Shown piece after piece: positions 54,813 to 63,797 of a DNA stretch of 64,000 nt (positions within the stretch are counted from its first letter, which is position 1; each line of letters starts with the position of its first letter). Origin of the DNA: Bacteroidaceae bacterium (GTDB lineage Bacteria > Bacteroidota > Bacteroidia > Bacteroidales > Bacteroidaceae). The stretch lies in assembly GCA_016292045.1 (NCBI GenBank), contig JAEEZX010000030.1:1-64000 (forward strand), read 5' to 3'. Both the position numbers and the translations under genes were made by a program. Below the pieces are notes generated by a model. It made no database searches, was not told where the DNA came from, and saw only the letters and a program-made list of their open reading frames with translations.

Positions 54813-54999
54813 TCAACCGATTCAGTACGAAGTCAGCAAAAGAAGTATGAAGAGTAAACAATATCCGGGCGAAGTCAACGTTCTTAGGAAAAGAGTCAAC
54901 GACTTCAGGAATAACAGTCAACTTATCCCAGAGAGGAGAGTCAACTTTTTCCGTATGGATGTAAAAACGTTAATTATCATAGCCTAAAAGCGAGTCAAC
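54811..54999. repeat. six AGTCAAC motifs at the IS 3' end
   Basis: Starts at 54811, 54873, 54894, 54916, 54939 and 54993, all in the same orientation. The inner four are 21-23 bp apart, about two helical turns. Likely transposase-binding sites. Confidence 0.65.
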
Positions 55000-55040
55000 C
55001 TTTTTTAGGAAAAGACATTCAAAAAATTTTTTGAGAGGGT

Positions 55041-55178
55041 GGTCATTTGGTCATTTGTCAAAATCAAAAACAGATGCTGTCAAAACCGCCACTATAATAT
55101 AAATAAATATTTATATATAGTGAGCAAATAACCACATTCCCGAATCGAAAATGACCAAATGACCTTGACCAAATGACC
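55041..55178. repeat. TGACCAAATGACC inverted repeats
   Basis: ggtcatttggtcatttgtca at 55041-55060 faces atgaccaaatgacc and ttgaccaaatgacc at 55151-55178. The spacer is AT rich. The roughly 415 bp between the insertion sequence and the remnant ORF at 55418 hold these repeats and a TATCTTTG box (55226-55233), but no convincing gene. Confidence 0.65.
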
Positions 55179-55417
55179 GCATGAACTTTTTCGGGAATTA
55201 GGGGCATTAAGTCGGAAGATTTTTGTATCTTTGGGGCGAAAATGACTAAATATCAACACTATAGAAACGTTAAAATCAAGAATTGGCAAATGTTAAAATT
55301 GGGGAATGAGGTCTTTGGTGAGAAAAAATTAAAGTTTGGGATTAAGGTACCCAACAAGCATTCAACCTATGGCAGGGTTAAGGTAAAACCCATTCAACTT
55401 TTTCTAGGGAAGCACAT

Positions 55418-55645
55418 TTGGAAGTAGAAAAGGAAATATATAATGCTACAGGGAATGCTAAAGCTAAATATATTTATGCGCTGTATCTCTTAGGTGAAGG
55501 TACGAGTGGAGCAAGAATGGTGTTGGAGTATGAAGCGGAAGCAGAGCAGGACAATACTATCTACGACCTCTCCGGCCGCAAATTGACAGAGAAGCCTGCT
55601 AAGGGTATTTACATCCAGGGCGGCAAGAAGTTCTTCGTGAAGTGA
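55418..55645 (+). pseudogene. C-terminal remnant of a secreted protein
   Basis: About 75 residues whose end, DNTIYDLSGRKLTEKPAKG then IYIQGGKKFFVK, is the short sorting-type tail of exported Prevotella proteins. There is no signal peptide or upstream domain, and the only start is a weak TTG. It looks like the tail of a lost secreted protein, left near the insertion sequence. Confidence 0.55.
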
Positions 55646-55681
55646 GGGTACAATAAATATTTTCGCGAACAAATATTCCCT

Positions 55682-55709
55682 CGCGCCTGCAGATTTTCCT
55701 GCGGGCGCG
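55682..55709. other. GC-rich 11-bp hairpin
   Basis: cgcgcctgcag and ctgcgggcgcg pair with one wobble around ATTTTC. No T run follows. It lies between the remnant ORF and the Cys-rich lipoprotein. Confidence 0.55.
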
Positions 55710-55724
55710 GAGTGTATTCCGCAC

Positions 55725-55752
55725 AAAAAAGACCCGCTGTTTGAGGCGGGTC
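55725..55752 (-). terminator. intrinsic terminator of the Cys-rich lipoprotein gene
   Basis: gacccgc/gcgggtc stem with T6 on the minus strand. Confidence 0.75.
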
Positions 55753-55780
55753 TTTAATGTTACTGTGTGAGATACTGGTC

Positions 55781-55984
55781 TTACTCAGCGGGGCAAACGC
55801 AAGCTGCGCTGTCGCTGCAGGCGCTGTCGCATACAGCACTGTCGGGGCAGGCACAAGCAGCAGCACAGGCGCTGTCTGCCTGGCAGGAATCACCGCAAGA
55901 CTCGTTCTTGCCGCACTTGTTGCCGCAGCAGGAAGCAAAAGAAACAGCCACAACAGCGGCGAAAATCAATGCAATCTTTTTCAT
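55781..55984 (-). CDS. small cysteine-rich lipoprotein
   Basis: A 67-residue protein with a lipoprotein signal (AVSFASC, C19) and 12 cysteines in the last 50 residues, spaced by Asp-Ser-Ala pairs (DSACAAACACPDSAVCDSAC). Such spacing suggests metal binding or disulfide-rich structure. It has its own promoter (TACTTTTG, minus, 56035-56042) and terminator. No family recognised. Confidence 0.65.
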   Translation of the reverse strand: MKKIALIFAAVVAVSFASCCGNKCGKNESCGDSCQADSACAAACACPDSAVCDSACSDSAACVCPAE

Positions 55985-56034
55985 TTTTCTACTTTTTTAT
56001 ACTGTGAAACAATCAACTTGTATGAAAACCGCCG

Positions 56035-56042
56035 CAAAAGTA
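56035..56042 (-). promoter_or_regulatory. promoter -7 box of the Cys-rich lipoprotein gene
   Basis: TACTTTTG on the minus strand, about 50 bases before the start. Confidence 0.6.
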
Positions 56043-56214
56043 CGGCATTTTAGCGAAACAATAACACGAAAAACAGAAAAATATGCTTTATCTTGCTTTT
56101 TCCCACATCTTTGCACCCGAAAAGCAACAAAAACTCTGCATAGTGATAAAAAACTTTTTTTATAGTTATCCGGAAAAAAAGTTGGTTTTAGGAAGTTTTG
56201 TCACCTAATTTTCG

Positions 56215-56222
56215 TACCTTTG
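56215..56222 (+). promoter_or_regulatory. promoter -7 box of the PI-PLC-like gene
   Basis: TACCTTTG 52 bases before the start codon. Confidence 0.65.
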
Positions 56223-56274
56223 CATACGACTTGAAAAAAACACAAAAAAGACGTACGGAAAATATTTACAGACA

Positions 56275-57369
56275 ATGAAAAAGACAACGTTATGGATGTT
56301 CGCCGCCGTGATGGCTTGCGGCATCGCTTTATTCACTATAACATCATGTTCTGACGACGACACACCGACCGGACTGGGAGGCGGCGACGACACATCGGAA
56401 TGGCCCGTAAAACTGGACTACAGCCAGTGGATGAGATATCTGAACGACAGCCGGTTGGTGGCCGACCTTTCGCTGCCCGGAGCACACGACGCAGTGACGG
56501 CCGAAGGATGGGGGGTGCCAGACTTGATGAAACCCTTTGCCGACATGATGGCCGTGTGTCAGGATCTGACAATACAGCAGCAGATGGAAAAAGGCGTGCG
56601 CGTGTTTGACCTGCGACCGGAGCGCGTACAAATCGGTGAAGGCTACGAGCTGCGCTGCGCACACGGCCCGATGTACACCACGCTGCCCGTTGCCGACCTC
56701 TTCCGCAAACTGAAGACCTACCTCACACAGAAGCCGACGGAATTCTTCATCGTGACGATGCAGCTCAGCGCCACCTCAGACAAAACGGCTTGGGCGCAGG
56801 AGTTCAGCGCGCTGATCAACAGCAACGAATTCAAGGGCCTCTTCGTCAACTACAAGCCCCGCCTCACCGTGAGCGAGGTGCGAGGACGCGTGTTGCTGCT
56901 CTCGCAGGAGAAGTATGCAGAGAAGCCTCTCGGTGCCTTCTGCGAAGGATGGACATCGGCGCTGGAACTGGAGACACAGAAGCAGGGCAAGCTCATCGGG
57001 CCCGATAGCGAAGGACCCCTTTGGGTGCAGGACTATTGGGAGAATATCACCCGCGAGAACAAGGATGCCGCCCTCGTGCGTATGTTGGAAGCTGCCGTCG
57101 CGCGCGATATGAAGGCTGAGAAGCCCGCCTGGGTCATCAACTTCCCCTCAGCCTATATCGACGGTGCCCTCTCGGACAACTACCGCAAAAACGCCGAGTC
57201 GGCCAATGCCCTGGCCATCAAATGGCTGAGCGAGCACAAGGGCTCCGTAGGCATCATCTACATGGACTTCGCCTGCGTGGACAGGAGCACCTCCTACGAC
57301 AAGGCCAAGGAGTATGAGGTGGCTGGTATGAAACTGGTGGACAGCGTCATCAGGCAGAACGCCAAGTAA
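56275..57369 (+). CDS. lipoprotein with PI-PLC X-like domain
   Basis: A 364-residue protein anchored by C25 (TITSC). SDDD follows the cysteine, a likely surface-export signal in Bacteroidetes. The PI-PLC-type barrel has H71 in SLPGAHDA and H130 in CAHGPMY as the acid-base pair, with RVFDLRP between. Relatives cleave phosphatidylinositol or its glycans; the bacterial lipoprotein forms are uncharacterised. The regulator gene begins 30 bp downstream. Confidence 0.78.
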   Translation: MKKTTLWMFAAVMACGIALFTITSCSDDDTPTGLGGGDDTSEWPVKLDYSQWMRYLNDSRLVADLSLPGAHDAVTAEGWGVPDLMKPFADMMAVCQDLTIQQQMEKGVRVFDLRPERVQIGEGYELRCAHGPMYTTLPVADLFRKLKTYLTQKPTEFFIVTMQLSATSDKTAWAQEFSALINSNEFKGLFVNYKPRLTVSEVRGRVLLLSQEKYAEKPLGAFCEGWTSALELETQKQGKLIGPDSEGPLWVQDYWENITRENKDAALVRMLEAAVARDMKAEKPAWVINFPSAYIDGALSDNYRKNAESANALAIKWLSEHKGSVGIIYMDFACVDRSTSYDKAKEYEVAGMKLVDSVIRQNAK

Positions 57370-57399
57370 GAACGTATCCTCTCCGTTGCCATTCAAACG

Positions 57400-59232
57400 A
57401 TGAAACTCGCTGCCCTCCTGTTCGCCTTTCTCGTAAGCATTCCGGCGACGGAGGCTCAGACGGGGCGTATCACTGTGGCCGACAAGGAGATGACATGCAG
57501 TCTCCGCGACGGGGAGGGTTATCTGTGGTACGGAGGCAGAGGTACGGGGCTGTGTCGTTACGACGGTTATGAGACAGAAACATTCCGCAGCGACAGACAG
57601 CATCCGGACCTCTTGCGCAGCAATGACGTGCTGTGCATGGCGGAGCAGGGGAGCAATGCGGAAATATGGTTCGGCACGAAGGAAGGAGCATATATCCTCA
57701 GCAAGAAGGACTATCAGGTGCGCCCCGTCGTGGTGAAGACCCCTCAGGACAGCAGCGAACTGGCAGACAAACGGGTGTCGTGCATGCTGGCGGCTGCCGA
57801 CGGTACGATGTGGCTGTCGTTCCGCAACCAGCTGCTGCACTTCTCCGCCGGTGCGGAACTGCTGGAACGCTTCGAGACGACGTGGAAGGGAAAGAACCGC
57901 AGCATCACGTCAATACGCTTCGATGCGGACAGCGCGCTGTGGGCGGAACTGTGGAACGGCGGACTTATACGATGGAAGAAGGGCGCGGGCGGATGGCAGA
58001 CGGAAAAAATAGAGCGGAGCGAATATCAGGGACAGCGGCACAGCTCAATGACGGAGGAAGAGACCGGGCATATGCTGGATTCAGTGATGGGCAGGCAAAC
58101 ACTCGGAAAAGACACCACCGTGCTGTCGTGGGCGAGAGTGTCTCCCGGCGTCTTCTACGTAGGCACCTACCACTCGCTGTATTTCTACGACGGAGAGCAG
58201 GTGGAGCTGTTGCAGGGAGGTTTGGACAAAGTGCGCAGCATGGCATATTCAGAACCCTCGCAGAGCCTCTATCTGCTGAGCAAATCCCGCGGAGTGTGCC
58301 GGTGGAAAGGGGAAGGGCTGACGGTGCTGCTGGACAGCACGAAATTCCGCAAACTGCGATTGCAGGGCGACACGGCCCTGCTGCTGTCGGAAGGTGTGGC
58401 AGGCGTCAGCATGCTGAACCTGCGCACACGGACACTTGCGGCAGACACGACAACGGCAGATGTGCGTCCTGTGGTGACAGCCTGTGTGACAGACGGAGAG
58501 AGGCAGTTGATACCTTTCGGCCGACATGAGCTGGCGCTGCCCAAGGGGACGGACTTCGTGGAGATATCTCTCTCCACGCTCGACTACGAGCATGCCTCGC
58601 AGGTGCAGTTCGCTTACCGGATGGATGGGGACGGCGTGTGGACGGAACTGCCCGAAGGGGAACATGTGGTGAAGATGACGCATCTGGCCGCAGGTGCCAG
58701 CCGGATTCAGGTGCGTGCCACCGATGACCTGGGGCGATGGAGCGCTCCCGCGGAAGTGCTGACGATAGTGCGCCCGGCACGGTGGTATGAGTACGTGTGG
58801 CTTTGGGTGCTATGCGCTGCGCTGTGTCTGGGTGCGGGATGCTATCTTGTGAGAAGAACAAGGACGGGAAGGCGCTCCGAATTGTCCGAAAATCCGGATA
58901 AACCGGCACTTCCTGTGGCTGATCAGGAATTTCTCGACAAGGCGGTGGCAGCAGTGGCCGACCACATGACAGATTCGGACTACAGCGTGGATGCACTGGC
59001 CGGCGACCTGTGTATGAGTCGTGCCAATCTGCATCGCAGGATGCGCAGCGTGATAAATCAGACACCGACCGACTTCATCCGCAATCAGCGTCTGGAGCGC
59101 GCGGCCCAGTTGCTCCGCACGACATCCTATAGCGTGAACGAAATAGCCGATTTGGTCGGATTTTCCTATGCCAGCTATTTCACAAAATGCTTCAAGGATA
59201 AGTACGGCGTCCTGCCCAAAGATTTCCAGTAG
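57400..59232 (+). CDS. HTCS-like transmembrane AraC regulator lacking kinase and receiver
   Basis: A 610-residue protein. Signal peptide 1-19, about five to seven Reg_prop-like beta-propeller blades (20-360; SLRDGEGYLWYGGRGTGLCRYDG is one), a Y_Y_Y-type domain (about 385-465; EYEHASQVQFAYRMDG-like and RATDDLGRWS), one transmembrane helix (about 470-488; VWLWVLCAALCLGAGCYLV) and an AraC helix-turn-helix (about 510-610; DALAGDLCMSRANLHRRM, NEIADLVGFSYASYFTKCF). Full hybrid two-component sensors are 1300-1400 residues with histidine kinase and receiver between the membrane and AraC parts; both are absent. It probably senses an oligosaccharide and activates the PL11 gene that follows. Confidence 0.75.
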   Translation: MKLAALLFAFLVSIPATEAQTGRITVADKEMTCSLRDGEGYLWYGGRGTGLCRYDGYETETFRSDRQHPDLLRSNDVLCMAEQGSNAEIWFGTKEGAYILSKKDYQVRPVVVKTPQDSSELADKRVSCMLAAADGTMWLSFRNQLLHFSAGAELLERFETTWKGKNRSITSIRFDADSALWAELWNGGLIRWKKGAGGWQTEKIERSEYQGQRHSSMTEEETGHMLDSVMGRQTLGKDTTVLSWARVSPGVFYVGTYHSLYFYDGEQVELLQGGLDKVRSMAYSEPSQSLYLLSKSRGVCRWKGEGLTVLLDSTKFRKLRLQGDTALLLSEGVAGVSMLNLRTRTLAADTTTADVRPVVTACVTDGERQLIPFGRHELALPKGTDFVEISLSTLDYEHASQVQFAYRMDGDGVWTELPEGEHVVKMTHLAAGASRIQVRATDDLGRWSAPAEVLTIVRPARWYEYVWLWVLCAALCLGAGCYLVRRTRTGRRSELSENPDKPALPVADQEFLDKAVAAVADHMTDSDYSVDALAGDLCMSRANLHRRMRSVINQTPTDFIRNQRLERAAQLLRTTSYSVNEIADLVGFSYASYFTKCFKDKYGVLPKDFQ

Positions 59233-59336
59233 AAAGCACTTTTCAACGATTTTGTTATTATCTGCGACGACGTTTTAAGGGTGTGTCGTGATTTCTTGCG
59301 ACCTTTGCCGCCGGAAATTTAACCCAAGACAAAATC

Positions 59337-62300
59337 ATGAAAACAAAAGGATTTCTCCTCGCGGCAGTGATGATGCTCCTGCCTCTGACCATGGCCGGAC
59401 AACGCTTGCAACAACCCTTGGGACGCGGTGTGGTGGTAGTGAACAACAATGGTGACATCACCGTGACATGGCGACGTCTGGCTCAGGAACCGGAGGATGC
59501 CACCTACAATGTGTATGTGAACGGCGCAAAGAAGACAAGCACCCAGCACACATATTGGAAGACGACATCGTCGGTGGTGCCTGCCGGAGCGAAGGTGACC
59601 GTCACGATGACAAACGCAAAGGGAGAGGAGTCGGCGCAGAGCGTGGCATACGACGTGAAGAACTACGACATGCGCAATATCTTTGTGGATATCAACTTTG
59701 AAAAGGGCGGTTCGCCGCTGGTGTCGGCCGATTTCAATACAGCCTACGTATGGCCCATAGACCTGGACGGCGACGGGGAGATGGACTATGTCGTAAACCG
59801 CAAGTCGAACACGAACGGCCTGGACTGTTATGTAGAAGGTTACATGCGCACGGGCGAGCACCTGTGGACGGTGAAGCTGGGACCCAACGAACTCTCCTGC
59901 GCCGGACAGGACGACATGATAACGGTGGCCGACATGGATTGCGACGGCAAGGGCGATGTCGTCATCCAGTCGTCGGACGGCACGCAGTTCTGGAATGCCT
60001 CGGCGAAAACATTCGGCCTCTACGTGAAGGGCAACTCCACTGGTGATACCGACGGCGACGGCATAATAGACTATGAGACGCAGTCGACGCGCAATGCTCC
60101 GAGATATATCTCCGTCATAGACGGTATGACCGGTGCGGAGAAGGCCAGCGTGGAGCAGAGCTACAATCAGCACTACAACCGTACCAACCGCGCCTCGCTG
60201 ATGGGAGATGAATACAACAAACACGTGGGACACATGGGTGTCTTCTACTATGACGGCGTGCATCCGGGCGTGGTGATGGAATGGCACATACGCGGCACAG
60301 GCGGCGACCATCACTACTATAACCTCGGCGTGGCCTATGATTTCAGCGGCGGCAGTGCGGGGAAGCTGAAGGAGCTCTTCAACGAACCCACCGGCGGTCC
60401 CGCCTTCCACCAGATACGTGTGGGCGACGTGGACGGCGACGGTTGTGACGAGATGATAGTGGGCGGCTACACGATGAACAACAACGGCAAGACGCTGTTC
60501 AATACGGGCATTGCTCACGGCGACCGTTTCCGTACCTCGGATATCGACCCGGAGCGTCCCGGTCTGGAGACCTTTGCCATACAGCAGTACGCTCCCGATA
60601 TGCTGGGACAGGTACTCTACGATGCCGGCAACGGTGAATTCATCAAGAAATGGTATCTCTCGGCTGTGGGTGACGTGGGTCGCGGCGAGTGCATGGATAT
60701 TGACAAGAACCGTCTGGGATGGGAGATGTGGTCCACGATGAACAGCAATGTGTACGATGCCAAGGGTAATCTCATCACGGGCTACGACAACCAGTATCCA
60801 TGTGAGGGTATCTGGTGGGACAACGAACCCGACCGCGAAGTGGTGCAGAGCAGCGACAGCCACTATAACGTGTACGTGCAGGATTTCTTCAAGGGACGCG
60901 AGGTGGAGTTTGCCAAGATAAGCGGCTACCGCTATGTCACCGTCTATGCCAAGCGTGCAGCCTTCTGGGGCGACATCATCGGCGACTGGCGCGAGGAGAT
61001 GATACTGCTGCACAAGGAGAGCGGTGTGACGGTGGGTATTGTGGGTGTGTCGACCGACTACGAACCGGATATCGACTTCATCTACTGTCTGCAGCAAGAC
61101 CCGCACTATCGCGGCGACTGCTCCACGAAGGGCTACTACCAGAGTCCGAATACGGGTTTCTATCTGGGATACGATATGCCGCTTCCGCAGCTGCCGCCAT
61201 GCATGGTGACCGACCTCGTGGCACAGTCTTCGGGCAGTTTCGTGAACTATAGTCGCACGGCTGCTGCTCCCTATGCCGACAGTAAGAGCGTGCTTTTCGA
61301 CCTCACATATCAGGGTGAAACATATAATGTGAACAATGCCTTCTCGCCGTCCGTCATCTACGCAATGCCTGTTAAGGGGCAGAGCATCGCACTCAGCGGA
61401 ACGGGCAGTCTGGAGGGCGAGATGCAGCTGTGGAAGAGTCAGCAGGGGCGCTTTGTGGTCAACATACCGCTGAACCACACGGGCGGCACCTTCATCTCGG
61501 AAGGCACACTGGAGGTGAACAATACCGTCAAGGGCGATGTCTATCTGAGGGCACGCGGCACTCTGGCCGGTAATGCCGTGGTGGCAGGCGCTCTGCATCT
61601 GGAGGGCGCACTCAACTACGAGGGATGTCGGTTGATGCCGGGCGAGGGGAGCGGAAAGCTCGGAACCATCACCCTGAAACAGGGACTCGGCGTTGACAAG
61701 CGCCTCTATGTGGAGGCCGATATCCGCGATGCCGATGCAAGTGCCGATTTGGTGAAGGTGGAGGGCAATGTCTCCATCACCGACGGCGGGAAACTTGTCT
61801 TCACCATTGTGCCCGATACGGACAAACCGCAGCCCGCACGCTATAAACTGATGGAATATACGGGAGAGTTCGCAGGCAGTCTCTCACAAATAGAAGTACG
61901 CGGTCTGCAGGGGCTTTCCTATAATATCGTCAACGAGGAGAAAGCTCTCTGGCTGGTGATCAATGCACAACGCGAAGCGTCTGAGGGAGTGCGCTGGTCG
62001 GGCGAGGTGAGCAACCAGTGGGACTATCAGACAGCCAATTTCTCGCTCAGCGGCGAGAGCACGGAGTTTGTTGCAGGAGATGGCATAATAATCGGCGACG
62101 ATGCCGTGAGGAATACCCTGCAGGTGGATGAACTGATGCCTGTGAGCGGTCTCACTTTCGAAAACGATACGAAGACCTTTACTGTCAATGGAACGGGCGG
62201 CATTACCGGCAGCGGTGATGTGGTGATGAGCGGCAAGGGTCGCGTCGTATTCAATGCCACAAACAGCGACTACACGGGCAAGACGATTATCAGCAGCGGC

Positions 62301-63797
62301 ACCGTCACCGTGGCCGAACTGGCCGACGGCGGTATGCCCAGCAGCATCGGTGCAGCCGGTACAGCAGCCTCCAACTGGCAGATGGGTAAGGCTACGCTCA
62401 TTGTCAGCAACTCGAACACAGCCACCAACCGCGGTCTCACACTCAACGACACCGCCACCATACAAATCACGAGCGGTGTCACAGCTCTCAAGGGTATCAT
62501 ACAGGGCAAGGGACGTCTGGTCAAGAAAGGCAGCGGACAGCTAAATATCACGTATGCCGGTAGTAACACATGGAAATCGACGGAACTCAATGCCGGCACA
62601 CTGGCGATGGGTGCGTGGAACACTACCTTCGGTACGGCGTCTTCCACCATCGACGTGACGGGCAATGCTGTCATTACCATATTCAATAACAATTCTACAA
62701 GCGCCGTACCAACGCTGAGCAACACCATCAACGTCGTTAAGGGTAAGACGCTCACCATCAACGGCGGACAGCGTTGCAGCGTGCAGGGCAAGTGGATAGG
62801 AGAGGGTACCGTAAAAATCAGTTTCCCCTACGTGCGCGGCGATGTCTCCACCAACCTTTCCGATTTCGAGGGCGTGCTGAATCCCACTAGCGGGCAGTTC
62901 CGACTGGTGAGCGGCATGAATATGCAAAAGGGAACCTTCACACCAGGCAGCGGAGTCTATGCCGTGGGTGTCAAGGCGGGCAGCGGTACGGAATCGAATT
63001 ATACGCATAAGATAGGTGCGCTGTCGGGTACGGCAACGGATGCCCAGCTCGGCACCAGCGTGTGGAATGTGGGCTATCTTGGCACCAGCACCACCTTTGC
63101 AGGTATCATCGGTGCGAATGCTACGCTCAATAAGTATGGCGAAGGTGCTCTCACGCTCACTGGTTCGAGCACGGGCAAGATAAACGTATACGAAGGAACA
63201 GTCAGCCTGGAGAACACCACAGCCACCACCACGGCTCTTATCACAGCGGCAAACGGCGGTATGGTGATTGGAACGGGTGTGACGAGCGATATCACGGTGA
63301 AAGACGGTGGAACGGTGGGAGCAGGTAAAGCCACGGGATCCGCTGCCGGCACACTCACGCTCACGGGCAATCTCACTGTGCAGGACGGCGGCAGCATCCG
63401 TGTGCGCGGCATCGGACGAGGTAAGACGGTGGATGCCCTGAATGTGAGTGGCAACGTCACCCTCAACAACCCCGTTTTCCTTATGGAGCGTCGTTCCGGC
63501 AGTTGGCAGACCGACACAGACTACCAGGTCTTCACCGGTACGGGTATGATAACACTGAACGGCACACCGACATTCGAACCGGCCAATCCTCTCGAAGGTT
63601 ATGTGTGGGACTACAGTGCACTCGTCAGCGACGGTATCCTACGTCTGGTGGCTGACCCGACAGGCATAAATGCAGTTAAGAGTGAAGAGTTAAAAGTGAA
63701 AAGTGAGGGTCAATGGTATGACCTTAGCGGTCGTCGCGTGCAGAAGCCGACGAAGGGAGTCTATATTAAGAACGGCAAGAAATACTGGAGCAAATGA
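59337..63797 (+). CDS. PL11 rhamnogalacturonan lyase fused to autotransporter-like repeats
   Basis: A 1486-residue secreted protein. Signal peptide 1-20. Residues about 22-630 are a PL11 rhamnogalacturonan lyase: an eight-bladed propeller with calcium sites DLDGDGEMDYV, DMDCDGKGDVV, DTDGDGIIDYE and DVDGDGCDEMIVGG, and AFWGDIIGDWREEM near 545. It cuts rhamnose-galacturonate bonds of RG-I pectin. Residues about 640-1440 are PATR-like beta-helix repeats (SGTVTVAEL, LVKKGSGQLNITYAG, NKYGEGALTLTGSS, YEGTVSLENT). The tail YDLSGRRVQKPTKG is the short sorting motif; a VKSEELKVKSE insert precedes it. The downstream GH2 gene overlaps by 4 bp. Confidence 0.85.
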   Translation: MKTKGFLLAAVMMLLPLTMAGQRLQQPLGRGVVVVNNNGDITVTWRRLAQEPEDATYNVYVNGAKKTSTQHTYWKTTSSVVPAGAKVTVTMTNAKGEESAQSVAYDVKNYDMRNIFVDINFEKGGSPLVSADFNTAYVWPIDLDGDGEMDYVVNRKSNTNGLDCYVEGYMRTGEHLWTVKLGPNELSCAGQDDMITVADMDCDGKGDVVIQSSDGTQFWNASAKTFGLYVKGNSTGDTDGDGIIDYETQSTRNAPRYISVIDGMTGAEKASVEQSYNQHYNRTNRASLMGDEYNKHVGHMGVFYYDGVHPGVVMEWHIRGTGGDHHYYNLGVAYDFSGGSAGKLKELFNEPTGGPAFHQIRVGDVDGDGCDEMIVGGYTMNNNGKTLFNTGIAHGDRFRTSDIDPERPGLETFAIQQYAPDMLGQVLYDAGNGEFIKKWYLSAVGDVGRGECMDIDKNRLGWEMWSTMNSNVYDAKGNLITGYDNQYPCEGIWWDNEPDREVVQSSDSHYNVYVQDFFKGREVEFAKISGYRYVTVYAKRAAFWGDIIGDWREEMILLHKESGVTVGIVGVSTDYEPDIDFIYCLQQDPHYRGDCSTKGYYQSPNTGFYLGYDMPLPQLPPCMVTDLVAQSSGSFVNYSRTAAAPYADSKSVLFDLTYQGETYNVNNAFSPSVIYAMPVKGQSIALSGTGSLEGEMQLWKSQQGRFVVNIPLNHTGGTFISEGTLEVNNTVKGDVYLRARGTLAGNAVVAGALHLEGALNYEGCRLMPGEGSGKLGTITLKQGLGVDKRLYVEADIRDADASADLVKVEGNVSITDGGKLVFTIVPDTDKPQPARYKLMEYTGEFAGSLSQIEVRGLQGLSYNIVNEEKALWLVINAQREASEGVRWSGEVSNQWDYQTANFSLSGESTEFVAGDGIIIGDDAVRNTLQVDELMPVSGLTFENDTKTFTVNGTGGITGSGDVVMSGKGRVVFNATNSDYTGKTIISSGTVTVAELADGGMPSSIGAAGTAASNWQMGKATLIVSNSNTATNRGLTLNDTATIQITSGVTALKGIIQGKGRLVKKGSGQLNITYAGSNTWKSTELNAGTLAMGAWNTTFGTASSTIDVTGNAVITIFNNNSTSAVPTLSNTINVVKGKTLTINGGQRCSVQGKWIGEGTVKISFPYVRGDVSTNLSDFEGVLNPTSGQFRLVSGMNMQKGTFTPGSGVYAVGVKAGSGTESNYTHKIGALSGTATDAQLGTSVWNVGYLGTSTTFAGIIGANATLNKYGEGALTLTGSSTGKINVYEGTVSLENTTATTTALITAANGGMVIGTGVTSDITVKDGGTVGAGKATGSAAGTLTLTGNLTVQDGGSIRVRGIGRGKTVDALNVSGNVTLNNPVFLMERRSGSWQTDTDYQVFTGTGMITLNGTPTFEPANPLEGYVWDYSALVSDGILRLVADPTGINAVKSEELKVKSEGQWYDLSGRRVQKPTKGVYIKNGKKYWSK

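Larger units (their letters stand above)
53491..55000 (+). mobile_element. IS3-family insertion sequence
   Basis: About 1.5 kb with orfA and orfB in overlapping frames. The ends share an inverted repeat: GGTTGACTC at 53491-53499 and GAGTCAACC at 54992-55000, with weaker matching inward to TTAGGC-like bases. No target-site duplication is obvious. The 3' non-coding 190 bp holds six AGTCAAC motifs, the last of which is the end itself. Confidence 0.8.

Noticed and set aside
55242..55427. 61-codon ORF behind a TATCTTTG box
   Set aside because: Lysine-rich, no domain or homologous feel, and it ends in the repeat-rich debris near the IS; composition fits non-coding AT-rich DNA.
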